Shown here piece after piece: positions 26,695 through 35,867 of a stretch of DNA of 64,000 nucleotides. The stretch is from JAGREO01 sp020446285 (GTDB taxonomy: Bacteria; Pseudomonadota; Alphaproteobacteria; Geminicoccales; Geminicoccaceae). The stretch lies in contig JAWKVP010000002.1 in the NCBI GenBank assembly GCA_041398005.1, positions 434,001 to 498,000 of the forward strand, given 5' to 3'. Positions within the stretch are counted from its first letter, which is position 1; every line of letters begins with the position of its first letter. The notes under the pieces were generated by a model that saw only the letters and a program-made list of their open reading frames with translations, searched no databases and was not told the origin of the DNA. The translations under genes were made by a program, and so were the position numbers.

Positions 26695-28844
26695 CACGCG
26701 TGTTCCGCCTTGCAGTCCGCCTTGACGTCATCACTCTCGGCATGAAACCGGTCCGCAAGGTCGAGCACCTCTCGCGGCGCGCCGGCGATCGCAAGCCTGC
26801 CACGATGCAACAGCATCACGCGATCGCAGCGTTCCGCGACCGAACGGCGATGAGTGATGATCACGACGGTCCGGCCCCGGCCCGAACGTTGAAGATTGTC
26901 GAGGAGTCGTTTCTCGCCGGACGAATCGAGCGCACTGGTGGCCTCGTCGAGGATGATCAGGCGGGGGTTGCGGACGATCGCGCGCGCAATCGCGACCAGC
27001 TGGCGCTGGCCGATGGAAAGCCCGCTGCCGCGTTCGCCGAGTACGGTATCGTAGCCCTGCGGCAGCGATTGCACGACCTCGTGAAGGCCGACGAACTTGG
27101 CCGCGGCGATGATGCGCGCAAGACTGCGATCGTCCGACGCCATGGCAATGTTCTCGGCAATCGTTCCGGAGAACAGCTGGATTTCCTGCGGCACCATGCC
27201 GACCTGCCCCCGATAGGCCGCTGGCGGCAGGCGTGCGAGATCGTGATCGTCGAGGAAGACCTGCCCCTCGGTTGCGGGTTCGAGCCCGGCGACGAGGCGC
27301 GCGAGTGTACTTTTGCCCGAACCGGGCGCGCCGATGACACCGAGCATGGTTCCCGGAGCGACCGACAGGTCGAGATTGCGGATAGCGAAGGGACGATCGG
27401 GAGCGTAACGGAAGCTCACATTCTCCAGACGGATATGGCCCGCGATCTGGAGTGGCACGTCGACTGGCGGTTCCTCGGTGCAGTCATGCCCCGTGAAAAG
27501 CTCATCGATCCGGCGGAAGCCCTCGCGGACCTGCTGCAGCTGGTTCCATGCGAAGAAGATCTGCCGCATCGGCGCAAGCGCCTTGGCCGACAGGATCGTG
27601 CAGGCAACGAGTCCGCCTATGGAAAGCTCGCCGTCGATGATCATCCGCGCACCCAGATAGACGACGACGAGACTCGTGAGATGCTGCAACGTCTGGGCCG
27701 AATTCGCCACCAGACTGGAGAGGGTTGATGCACGAAAGCCCGTCCATGCACACTCCACCTGGCTCTCGTCGAAACGCTGCTGCATTTCACGCTCGACGCC
27801 GAGAGCCTTGACGGTGAGCGTCTGGGAAACCAGTTCCGCAAGGCGCGACGACTTGCCGGCAACCGCGCGGAAGTTCTGCCGCGCCAGTGCCCGCTGGCGT
27901 TTGTAGGCAACTGCCGAGATCACGACGAAAAACGGCATGGCAGCGGCCGTCACCAGACCGAGTGCCGGCGAAAGGAAAAACACCGCCGCCAGAAAGAGCC
28001 CGACAAAGGCGACATCCACGAGAAGCAGCGGAAGATGGCCCGTGAGAAACTGGCGAAGCTGGTCGAGCTGGCGGAGGCGCTCCATCATGACGCCCGATGG
28101 CATGCGTTCGATGGCGCCGAGCGGCAGACCGAGAAGGCGCCGGACCACCTCGCTGGAAATGGCGAGATCGAGCTTTGCGCCGGTGTGCCCGACGACATGC
28201 CCACGCAGGCCCCGCATCAGGAGCTCGAACGCAAACAGCGAAACCATGCCGATGGCCAGCACGTCGAGGGTCTGAACGGAGCCGTGGCTTATGACCTTGT
28301 TGTAGATGGTCATCATGAAGAGCGGTGTCGCCAGCGCCATGACATTGATGATCACCGAGGCAATGATGATCTCTGCCAGCGCCGGTCCGAGCTTGCGAGC
28401 GACGGTCTGCTGCCAGAGCCCGCGACCACGCGCTTGCTGCCCTTCCCTGAAAAAGGTGAACAGACGATCGGCCACCTCCGCTGCGACCGCAGGCTCGACC
28501 TCATGGGTCTCGCCGGTTCGGCTGTCGACGACCAGAAGATTTGCGCCCTTTCGACCACGCACCAGCCAGGCATCGTCTTTCGATGCGAGAATATAAGGCG
28601 GAACGCAGCCTTGAAGCGAGGCGACATCGACGGAATGGCGATCGAGACGGAGCCCGGCATGATCCGCGAGCCTTCTCAGCGTCGGAGAATCGCACCCTTC
28701 CGCCGGAATATCGATGGCACCACGCACAACCGTCTCGTCGCGATCGATACCGATCTGGTGGCAAAGGGCGAGAAAACTCCCGAGCAGCGGATCATCGCCG
28801 GCAGGCCGCACGGGTTCGGTAGCCTCACCTTGCGGTGTCGACAT
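26694..28844 (-). CDS. Type I secretion ABC transporter (permease and ATPase)
   Basis: A 716-residue exporter of the HlyB/PrtD type. Residues about 18-145 look like a C39-like domain but lack a clear catalytic Cys/His pair (the Cys is within LALCHQIG), so no leader cleavage is expected. Membrane helices span about 160-430. The ATPase has Walker A GAPGSGKST, signature LSIGQRQ (usual LSGGQ with one change) and Walker B LIILDEATSALD. It exports an unknown substrate with the HlyD protein downstream. No repeat-in-toxin protein lies nearby. A possible partner outer-membrane protein is the TolC homologue at 57489-59531. Confidence 0.92.
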   Translation of the reverse strand: MSTPQGEATEPVRPAGDDPLLGSFLALCHQIGIDRDETVVRGAIDIPAEGCDSPTLRRLADHAGLRLDRHSVDVASLQGCVPPYILASKDDAWLVRGRKGANLLVVDSRTGETHEVEPAVAAEVADRLFTFFREGQQARGRGLWQQTVARKLGPALAEIIIASVIINVMALATPLFMMTIYNKVISHGSVQTLDVLAIGMVSLFAFELLMRGLRGHVVGHTGAKLDLAISSEVVRRLLGLPLGAIERMPSGVMMERLRQLDQLRQFLTGHLPLLLVDVAFVGLFLAAVFFLSPALGLVTAAAMPFFVVISAVAYKRQRALARQNFRAVAGKSSRLAELVSQTLTVKALGVEREMQQRFDESQVECAWTGFRASTLSSLVANSAQTLQHLTSLVVVYLGARMIIDGELSIGGLVACTILSAKALAPMRQIFFAWNQLQQVREGFRRIDELFTGHDCTEEPPVDVPLQIAGHIRLENVSFRYAPDRPFAIRNLDLSVAPGTMLGVIGAPGSGKSTLARLVAGLEPATEGQVFLDDHDLARLPPAAYRGQVGMVPQEIQLFSGTIAENIAMASDDRSLARIIAAAKFVGLHEVVQSLPQGYDTVLGERGSGLSIGQRQLVAIARAIVRNPRLIILDEATSALDSSGEKRLLDNLQRSGRGRTVVIITHRRSVAERCDRVMLLHRGRLAIAGAPREVLDLADRFHAESDDVKADCKAEHA

Positions 28845-29177
28845 CGATATGCACTCCAGATCGGGCCTCGGTTCCTGACAGAACGAGATTTCACTAAATA
28901 AGATAATTGATCATCGTTTTCAACAATGAATGGTTGAATTTGATATCATCCATATCAACCTTCAACAGCCGTCCACAACATCCTGAAGCCGCCATCCGGC
29001 TGTTGCTTCCTTCATGGAAAAAATGTTATGCTCCAGCCGTTTGGGCGAGGTCCGGCACTTACGGTGCAGCGTGCGCATGTTCGGCAAGAACGAGGCGAAG
29101 GAATGTCCACCCTTTTCGGTGACGGGATCTTAAACTGCAGCTGTTATCCAATCGCCGTTCGAACCGGACGGAACTGG
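28845..29177. promoter_or_regulatory. Divergent intergenic region, AT-rich
   Basis: About 330 bases between the secretion ABC gene (minus) and the YbjN-like gene (plus). The part from about 28890 to 28975 is strongly AT-rich and probably carries the promoters. No strong -35/-10 pair is clear. In-frame starts for the YbjN gene also exist here (ATG 29103 after GAAGGA), so the coding part could begin earlier. Confidence 0.5.
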
Positions 29178-29666
29178 ATGAGCGCCATTCGCATGACCGC
29201 AATGCAATCCCTTCTCGCACTCGCCCTGTCTGTCATGAACGCCGGGCCGCTTGCAGCCGAACCGCTGATCGATGCGCGTGATCCGATCATCTTGCGCGAT
29301 ATCATCGCCCGTTACGGAACCGCATTCCTGATGATCGACATTCATGGCGATCCGCTGATCGAAGGGCGCATCGATGGCCAGCAGTTCCGCGTCCACTTCC
29401 ATGAATGTGTCGATGGCGCCGATTGCAAGATGCTCGGCTTCCGCCGGAGCTGGGTCCGCCCCGAATTGACACTGGAGCAGATCAACAGGTGGAACAATGA
29501 ACGCCTTTTCGGCGTGGCGACGCTCGACCCGGAAGGTACTTCCACCATCGGCCTCGACGTCAATCTCGATCATGGCGTCACGCAGGCGAATTTCACCGAA
29601 ACGGTAGAAACCTGGCGCCTGCTCCTCACCGAATTCGCCGCCTACGCCGAAGGCCCGACGGGTTGA
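29178..29666 (+). CDS. Secreted YbjN-like protein
   Basis: A 162-residue protein with a good signal peptide (MSAIRMTAMQSLLALALSVM, cleavage about LAA|EPL). The mature part resembles YbjN/T3SS-chaperone-fold domains: FLMIDIHGDPLIEGRIDGQQF, HECVDGADCKMLGFRRSW with a Cys pair, and INRWNNERLFGVA. The start ATG 29178 is chosen because it places the signal peptide at the N-terminus; ATG 29103 is possible. Such proteins are widespread in alphaproteobacteria; their function is unknown. Confidence 0.72.
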   Translation: MSAIRMTAMQSLLALALSVMNAGPLAAEPLIDARDPIILRDIIARYGTAFLMIDIHGDPLIEGRIDGQQFRVHFHECVDGADCKMLGFRRSWVRPELTLEQINRWNNERLFGVATLDPEGTSTIGLDVNLDHGVTQANFTETVETWRLLLTEFAAYAEGPTG

Positions 29667-29704
29667 TGATCGCACCCGACATGTGATCCATCAGCCGAAA
29701 GCGT

Positions 29705-30454
29705 TCAACCGGCGAGGCCGTCAAATGTAAGCTTGACGCCCGTTGCGAGGACGAGACCGTAGCAGATGCGGTAGAATAGGATCTCGTTCACCACGCCATG
29801 CAGGCGGATGCCGATGATCATCCCGGCAGCGGCAACCGGCGCAAGCGCGAGGCAGGTAACAAGGATCGTTCCGTCAAAGAGACCCAACGCGATATAGGGC
29901 GGAAGCTTGGACAGGTTCACGGCGGTGAACAACACGGTCATGGTGCCGACAAAGAACGTCTTGTCGAGCTTCAGCGGCAACAGATACATGTTGGCCGGCG
30001 GCCCGCCGGAATGCGCGATCGTGCTCGTGACACCGGAAATCGCACCCCAGAACGCGCCACGCGTTGCATTCTTCTCCCGCGCCGGCCGACTGCCTCCGCC
30101 TCGCAGGAAATAATCCGCTCCAAACACGAGTGCGACGACGCCGAGGATCAGCCGCACCATCTGCTCCGAGAGATAGCCGAACGCAAGGCTCCCCACGGCG
30201 ACCCCGAGCAGCGCTCCCGGAAGCATGCAGAAGAGCGAATGCCGATCGAATGAGCGCCGGTATCTGACGATGCCGATCATATCCATGAGGCAAAGCAGGG
30301 GCAGGAGCAGGGCTGCCGCATCGGCCGGCGATACCACGAGTGCCATCATCGGAACGGCGACGATACCGAGCCCGCCGCCAAAACCGCCCTTGGAAATTCC
30401 GAAGATCAGAATGGCCGGCACAGCGGCCAGATAGAAAAACGGATCGGAAATCAT
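29705..30454 (-). CDS. TSUP (TauE/SafE) family membrane transporter
   Basis: A 249-residue integral membrane protein with about eight hydrophobic helices. The repeated glycine-rich motif ISKGGFGGGLGIVAVPMMAL near the N-terminus and the second-half SGVTSTIAHSGGPPANMYLL are hallmarks of the TSUP family, which moves sulfur-containing or organic anions such as sulfite or sulfoacetate. The substrate cannot be predicted. It stands alone on the minus strand. Confidence 0.88.
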   Translation of the reverse strand: MISDPFFYLAAVPAILIFGISKGGFGGGLGIVAVPMMALVVSPADAAALLLPLLCLMDMIGIVRYRRSFDRHSLFCMLPGALLGVAVGSLAFGYLSEQMVRLILGVVALVFGADYFLRGGGSRPAREKNATRGAFWGAISGVTSTIAHSGGPPANMYLLPLKLDKTFFVGTMTVLFTAVNLSKLPPYIALGLFDGTILVTCLALAPVAAAGMIIGIRLHGVVNEILFYRICYGLVLATGVKLTFDGLAG

Positions 30455-30948
30455 CGCCCCTCATCGAACTGACGCGACACCGTCGTCGCGCTCCGCATGC
30501 CTGTCAAGCAAGGCAAGGCGGCCTGGCGCAGGCAACCCGAAAGCCCCGAACGACACTGAAACGTGTTTCACCGCCACGCACACGGCCTGCAAGCGAGGCA
30601 TGACATCAAATTATAGGTATTATTTCCGATTTTCTGATATTTTTTCGGAATTTTGCAATATTGGTAAATATTAAAATCGCATTATCGTGCATGCGAATCC
30701 GTTGAGGAACAATTAACCATATATTTCCATCAACCTTGATGTTCGATATTGATATCTGAATTTATTTCGCAAAATCAATGTGTTGCGGAAATTTCAAGGT
30801 GAAGTAATTTGGTAAATTATCGTTCATATCTACCTGAAATCGAAATATTAATTCGTTAAAATTGAGTAAAATGAGCTAACAGTCTGACGTTCGATTTTCA
30901 TACATTCTGCTCATCACTTGCGGACATGGAAATCAAGGAAACAGTCTC
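30455..30948 (+). promoter_or_regulatory. AT-rich leader before the GDSL autotransporter
   Basis: About 490 bases with no supported gene. From about 30600 to 30890 the sequence is mostly A and T, in sharp contrast with the GC-rich flanks. It contains CATCAA-CC-TTGATG (30728-30741), GATAT-TG-ATATC (30745-30756) and many AAATATT-like words. It probably holds the promoter and protein-binding sites, perhaps for a nucleoid-type silencer, of the downstream surface protein. Confidence 0.5.
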
Positions 30949-32901
30949 ATGCTGAAGAAGAACCACTGGTCGATCCCCGGTTTCACCTGCATCGCGATGC
31001 TCTCCCTTTCGGCTTGCGGCGGCAGCAACGGCCACGGCAATCTCGGCACTCCGGGTGGTGCTGGCGGCAGCGGCGCCGGCGGTGGTGGCGAGACCCCGGT
31101 CGTCGACTTCACCGTCCCGAACGTGTACGCCACCGGCGTCGACGGCTACGCCACCGAGATCGGCCAGCTGAACGTCTTCGGCGACAGCTACTCCGACGAG
31201 AACGCACGCAACAACGCGGATTACGCAACCTGGGCAGAGCGCATGGTCGCCCGCACCGGCGGTGGTTCGCTGAACAGCTTTGCCAAGGGCGAGGCCTCGG
31301 CCAACAGCACGAACGTCTATGCGACCGGCCCGGACGATGAGGATGTGAACAACACGCTGAAAAACCAGGTTGATCTCTTCGAGGCGGCTGGCAGCGGTTT
31401 CGCGGCCAACGACCTGACCGTGATCTACATGGGCTACAACGACGTCAACAAGCTCTGGAAGGACGCCGATCGTCAATCCGCGCTCAATGATTACGAAACC
31501 GAACTCAATCGCCTGATCGACGGCGGCGCAACGGCCGGTGATCGCAAGGTGTTCCTCACTCTGATCCATGACTGGAACGCCACGCCGAAGGAAGTCGCCC
31601 GCGTCGAGAAGGAAATGCAGCCCGGCCAGACCTGTGCCAACAAGGGATATTCCGTCGAGGAATGCTCCTACAAGCGAGGCCGCACGATCGAGTGGAACGA
31701 TCGTCTCATCGAGATGGCGAACGCCAACGAGAATGTCATCGCGGTCGACCTGTTCACGGTCATGGAACGTGTTGTCGCGGATCCGGAGAGGTTCGGCTTC
31801 GTCGACGTCACCTCTGTCGGTGGTGCCAATGCGATCGCCGACGATGCCACGCATCTCTACTTCGATGCCGTCCATTTTGGCGGTCACGGCCAGGAGATCG
31901 TTGCCCAGGTGATGAACCACTACCTCACCCGCGGGTGGAACTGGGCCAATGCGCTGGCCGCCGGCAGTGAAGCCACGGCACAACTCGGCGCGGATCTGGA
32001 AGAGGGTCGCCTGCTCGCTCTCTCACAGCTTACCCCCGAACAGCGTCTCGGCCTCAACAGCTTCGTCATGGGCGACACCGCGATCGAGAGCAACGGCTAC
32101 GGCGAAGGTGCCCGCTCGAGCTTCGAGGCGATGCGTGGTGGCGAGCGCAAGGATGTCGGTTTCGGCCTCAACTACGCCTTCTCCGACGAGACCATGATGG
32201 GCTTTGCCGTCTCCAACTACAGCAACGACTCGAATGGCGGTTCCAGCCTGCAGAGCTCGCGTATGGAGAGCGAGAGCCAGGCCTTTGCCTTCTACTTCAA
32301 CACCGAAGCCTCCGGCATCAAGCTGCGCACCGTCGCCAGCTTCTCGGACGACAACCATCACCGCACCGACCATGACGGCCTCATCGGCGCGACCAGCTCG
32401 ACCTCCTTCGGCGGCGAGACCATGGCCATCTCGCAGACCGCCAGCCTGCCCCTGCAGGTCGCCGGCAACTGGTTCACACCGTGGATCAACCTGTCACACA
32501 CAGTCCAGAAGCTCGACAGCTACACGCTCTCCAACCCGTATCTGTCGGACACGACCTACAAGGGCGACGCCGTCTCCGAGACGTTCGCAACCATCGGCCT
32601 CTCGTCGGAAACTGCCGCCCTGGCGTTCGGCGACACCGGCAGCCTGAAGTTCACCGGCCGGGTCAGCTACAGCCAGAGCCTCTCGCTCGACGACTATCGC
32701 GTCAACGTCCGCGAACAGGCGCTTGGCTACTCGCAGTCCGAGACCATCGAGCGTGACCAGGAGGGCATCTTCGGTGTCCGCCTCGGCGCCGAACTCGGCC
32801 TCGACGAGCAGCTTTCGCTCACCGCCGGCTACGCCGTCGACAAGCAGAGCGGCGCCGATGCCGAGCAGAGCGTTCGCTTCGGTCTTTCCTACCGTTTCTG
32901 A
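30949..32901 (+). CDS. GDSL-lipase autotransporter with a lipobox
   Basis: A 650-residue surface esterase of the EstA type. The N-terminus ends in the lipobox LSAC (Cys23) followed by a glycine-rich linker. The SGNH hydrolase domain has block I VFGDSYS (Ser80), the GYND block (Asn164), and DAVH (Asp306, His309). From about residue 400 a 12-strand-type autotransporter barrel follows, ending VRFGLSYRF with the outer-membrane terminal Phe. It would display a lipase/esterase on the cell surface. A lipid-anchored autotransporter is less usual. The codon GC is normal although the upstream region is very AT-rich. Confidence 0.93.
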   Translation: MLKKNHWSIPGFTCIAMLSLSACGGSNGHGNLGTPGGAGGSGAGGGGETPVVDFTVPNVYATGVDGYATEIGQLNVFGDSYSDENARNNADYATWAERMVARTGGGSLNSFAKGEASANSTNVYATGPDDEDVNNTLKNQVDLFEAAGSGFAANDLTVIYMGYNDVNKLWKDADRQSALNDYETELNRLIDGGATAGDRKVFLTLIHDWNATPKEVARVEKEMQPGQTCANKGYSVEECSYKRGRTIEWNDRLIEMANANENVIAVDLFTVMERVVADPERFGFVDVTSVGGANAIADDATHLYFDAVHFGGHGQEIVAQVMNHYLTRGWNWANALAAGSEATAQLGADLEEGRLLALSQLTPEQRLGLNSFVMGDTAIESNGYGEGARSSFEAMRGGERKDVGFGLNYAFSDETMMGFAVSNYSNDSNGGSSLQSSRMESESQAFAFYFNTEASGIKLRTVASFSDDNHHRTDHDGLIGATSSTSFGGETMAISQTASLPLQVAGNWFTPWINLSHTVQKLDSYTLSNPYLSDTTYKGDAVSETFATIGLSSETAALAFGDTGSLKFTGRVSYSQSLSLDDYRVNVREQALGYSQSETIERDQEGIFGVRLGAELGLDEQLSLTAGYAVDKQSGADAEQSVRFGLSYRF

Positions 32902-32917
32902 GTTGCCAGGGGGGACG

Positions 32918-32940
32918 CCCGGGGGCCGAGAACCCCCGGG
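32918..32940 (+). terminator. Strong GC hairpin after the autotransporter gene
   Basis: CCCGGGGG (32918-32925) and CCCCCGGG (32933-32940) form a perfect 8-bp stem with a 7-base loop, 17 bases after the stop. There is no T-run, so it may protect the mRNA end or act with the second hairpin downstream. Confidence 0.55.
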
Positions 32941-33018
32941 GTTCCGAACCAGACCGACAAAACGCTACATCGCCTTGAATCTCATCGAACAGAACAAGAT
33001 CCACCGCAAGTGGCCGTT

Positions 33019-33054
33019 CGGGAGGGGCTTTCATCGCCCCTCCCGATTTTTTTT
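33019..33054 (+). terminator. Rho-independent terminator
   Basis: CGGGAGGGGC (33019-33028) pairs perfectly with GCCCCTCCCG (33036-33045) around the loop TTTCATC, followed at once by eight T residues (33047-33054). This is a textbook terminator for the autotransporter transcript. Confidence 0.92.
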
Positions 33055-33333
33055 CGGCGTGACATCCCCGAAGATGGCCCTCGCAACAGGGCCTCGCACA
33101 TCCACCCGCAAACGAACGAACGTCGATGCTCCCGCTTCCGGACGCACCATGACATATCAGGCAGGCGACAATCCCATAAAAAATTCGTAGTATCCGACAG
33201 CATATATCGCCCATTCGAGCCATGATGGATCGGATTTTCGTCATAATTCGTCAAATAGTTTATTTAATGGTTGATTATACAACCAGAAGTTTATTATGCT
33301 TTGTCGGTCGTCTCCATTCCCGATGGAGTATAA
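33055..33333 (+). promoter_or_regulatory. Intergenic promoter region of the MarR-like gene
   Basis: After the terminator the sequence becomes AT-rich from about 33170 to 33330, which must hold the promoter for the MarR-like regulator. No small gene is convincing. No clear operator palindrome was found. Confidence 0.45.
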
Positions 33334-33768
33334 ATGTCCGAAAATACATCGTTAAATGGCACTCATGAAGATACCGACATCAAGATGGCAAGTCGCCGCC
33401 TGGCGGCCATTGTCGATGCCTTGCAGGAGGTAACCCATAATCACACCACATTGTTGACCTTGAGAACATTTCTCGCGGTCGGGATCCAGGAAGGCCAGGG
33501 CGTTACCGAAATCGCCGAACGGCTCGGCGCGGCCAATGCGACCATATCGCGACAGCTGCTCGATCTCGGCATTCGCAATCGCAAGCTCGAGGACGGTTTC
33601 GGCCTTGTCGAGCCACATGTGGATCGAAGCGATCTGCGAAAGCGCGCCTACTACCTGACAGGGAAAGGTCGCGAGGCAATGACCTACGTCGTTCGCCAGC
33701 TGATGAGCGACGAGGCGCTTCCACCCATCGCCACCTTTCGCGACGGGACCCGGTCTCCGTTGCCCTGA
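33334..33768 (+). CDS. MarR-like winged-helix regulator
   Basis: A 144-residue DNA-binding protein. LRTFLAVGIQEGQGVTEIAERLGAANATISRQLLDLG is a MarR-type helix-turn-helix, followed by the wing-like DLRKRAYYLTGKGREAM, which carries the family's typical 'T-x-x-G' segment. N- and C-terminal helices for dimerisation are short. It lies between the autotransporter and the amino-acid transporter, so either may be a target. The ligand is unknown. Confidence 0.75.
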   Translation: MSENTSLNGTHEDTDIKMASRRLAAIVDALQEVTHNHTTLLTLRTFLAVGIQEGQGVTEIAERLGAANATISRQLLDLGIRNRKLEDGFGLVEPHVDRSDLRKRAYYLTGKGREAMTYVVRQLMSDEALPPIATFRDGTRSPLP

Positions 33769-33968
33769 AAACGGCTCCGGCGCTTCGGGCCTGTACTGCA
33801 CGATGCGCGAAGCCCTGGAAGGTGCCGGCGGCGGATCGATGCGATCATTCACACAGCTCCATCGATCCGCCGCGGCAACCTCGCAAACTGCCCGCGAGAG
33901 ACTTGCCATTTCCTCGACGCTCGTAAATGCTCGTTCAGGCGATTGCATGCGGGAGAGGATGTCTTGGG

Positions 33969-34808
33969 GTGAGCGGCACGGAGAACGATGTTGCCGGACT
34001 GGCGACGCCGCCACCACCCGACCGCATGAAGCGGATATGGCGGCAAGTCAGCGATATCCTGCTCTTTCTGGCGGGCGGCGGTTTGTGTGTCTGGGCGGTC
34101 TGGGTCGGCGCTGCCGGGATGGGATACAACTGGCAGTGGTATCGCGTGCCCCGCTACATCTACCGGGTGATCGAGGGTGAACTGATCTGGGGGCCGCTGA
34201 TGCGCGGCCTTTTCGTGACGCTGGAGATCACCCTTTTCGGCGGCATGATCGCGATCGCGATCGGCCTCTGTACGGCACTGCTTCGCCTCTCCCGTTCGGC
34301 ATCCGGCTATGCCATCGCCACGATCTATCTCGAAGCCGTGCGTAATACACCACTCCTCGTCCAGATGTATCTGTTCTATTTCGTTCTTTCGCCGATCATC
34401 GGCATCGAGCGGTTCTGGACGGGCGTGATCTGCCTGGCGGTGTTCGAGGCATCCTTCATCGCCGAGATCATTCGAGGCGGCATCCTCTCCGTCGAACGCG
34501 GCCAGTGGGAAGGCGCATCCGCACTCGGGCTCCGGCCCTGGCAGGTCTATGCGCGCATCGTCCTGCCACAGGCCGTGCCGATCATGCTGCCACCGATGAC
34601 CAGCGCAGTCGTCAATCTCATCAAGAACTCCGCCATCGTGTCGACGATCGCCATATTCGACCTCACCACCGAAGGCAGAAACGTCATCGCCGAAACGTTC
34701 ATGAGCTTCGAGATCTGGTTCACGGTCGCCGCCATCTACCTCGTCCTGACCATCAGTCTTTCGCTTGTCGCTGCATGGCTCGAGAAAAGAAGCGGCATGT
34801 CGCGATGA
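33969..34808 (+). CDS. Polar amino-acid ABC transporter permease 1
   Basis: A 279-residue inner-membrane permease of the His/Glu/Gln/Arg family. It has several helices and the EAA loop (GASALGLRPWQVYARIVLPQA) that docks the ATPase; LEAVRNTPLLVQMYLFYFVL is a family signature. GTG 33969 is preferred because a GGGAGAGG ribosome site lies upstream; ATG 34026 (MKRIWRQ) is an alternative. It forms a set with the binding protein (35868) and the second permease (36774), but a YfdX-like gene lies between. Confidence 0.88.
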   Translation: MSGTENDVAGLATPPPPDRMKRIWRQVSDILLFLAGGGLCVWAVWVGAAGMGYNWQWYRVPRYIYRVIEGELIWGPLMRGLFVTLEITLFGGMIAIAIGLCTALLRLSRSASGYAIATIYLEAVRNTPLLVQMYLFYFVLSPIIGIERFWTGVICLAVFEASFIAEIIRGGILSVERGQWEGASALGLRPWQVYARIVLPQAVPIMLPPMTSAVVNLIKNSAIVSTIAIFDLTTEGRNVIAETFMSFEIWFTVAAIYLVLTISLSLVAAWLEKRSGMSR

Positions 34809-34930
34809 AAGAAACTGCCTGAAGATTTCTGCATGAATATAAGTTCATAAGCAATTAACGTTACACGCTTCCCCCTTTCGGCGAGAATCAATCCTGTCAT
34901 TGACTGGATATCGCATGAAAGGAACTGGAA

Positions 34931-35671
34931 ATGTCGCGCAGGAAAATCACCGTTTCATTGCTGGTTGCGGGTCTGATTGCCACATCTGCAGCCATCGTCC
35001 CGGTTCTTGCGACCGAGTCCGGCAGCAAGCAGGTCGACAAGGTTGCCGAAGCGACCAGGCCGAAGGATGAAACCGCGGCGAGCCTCTTGAAGCTCTCGAA
35101 TGAGGGATATCAGGCCATGCGCGGGATCCGGGCCGCCCGAATCGCCATATTCAACGGACAGCCGGAGCTCGCCACGACGATGCTGGACGAGGCAAGGGAA
35201 GCTCTCGCCCTCGCCCGAAAGGACGCGCCCGACTATGCGGTCAGAAGCCAGGTGAGCATCGGCGGCAAGGTGATCGAAAGGGAAGATGAAAGCGGCAGAC
35301 TCGATCTCGTTCCGGTCGATGCCCAGGTCGCGATCGCCGACACCTTCGTGTCCACCCCCGAAAAGCAGGAGCATATCGCGAAGGCGAACGAACATTTCAC
35401 AAGCGGCGAGCACGAGAAGGCCATCGAGGAGCTCAAGCTCGGCGAGATCGATATCAGCTACATGCGGATCCTGATGCCACTGACATCGACGCTGGATCAT
35501 GTCGACAATGCGCTGGCCATGGTCAGGGACGGGAAATACTACGAAGCCAATCTCGTCCTCAAGGCGGCGGAAGCGGGCTATCAGTATGATACGATCCTGC
35601 TCGAAACGCCCATGTCGCTGACATCCGGAACGGATCATGCGGCGGACGCCGCTGGCGGCAAGGCGGAATAG
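34931..35671 (+). CDS. YfdX-family periplasmic protein
   Basis: A 246-residue protein with a signal peptide (about residues 1-27, ending VLA|TES) and a helical mature part: LKLSNEGYQAMRGIRAARIAIFNGQPELA, LVPVDAQVAIADTFV and AKANEHFTSGEHEKAIEELKLGEI. This matches the YfdX family, linked in enteric bacteria to acid and drug stress. It sits inside an amino-acid transporter gene set, with its own 120-base AT-rich upstream region. A ligand-binding or stress role is inferred only. Confidence 0.8.
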   Translation: MSRRKITVSLLVAGLIATSAAIVPVLATESGSKQVDKVAEATRPKDETAASLLKLSNEGYQAMRGIRAARIAIFNGQPELATTMLDEAREALALARKDAPDYAVRSQVSIGGKVIEREDESGRLDLVPVDAQVAIADTFVSTPEKQEHIAKANEHFTSGEHEKAIEELKLGEIDISYMRILMPLTSTLDHVDNALAMVRDGKYYEANLVLKAAEAGYQYDTILLETPMSLTSGTDHAADAAGGKAE

Positions 35672-35867
35672 CCACAACCCGGCAGCTCCTCTCCTTCGGC
35701 AAATCCCTCGACGGGCGGGTTATTCCCGCCCGTCTTTCCTGCTGCGCATCCCGCACTGCCCGAAGACTTTTTCCTACGACCCGCCGTATTGCTCTGCTAG
35801 GTTCGAGCCGGATGCCGGGGCAGCCGTCCGGGCGAGGGAATCCGCTGCGGCAGCAGGAGAGGAAACG

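Noticed and set aside
28907..29122. A 71-codon frame in the AT-rich divergent region
   Set aside because: It has no ribosome site and crosses the probable promoter region; no similarity to a known small protein is visible.
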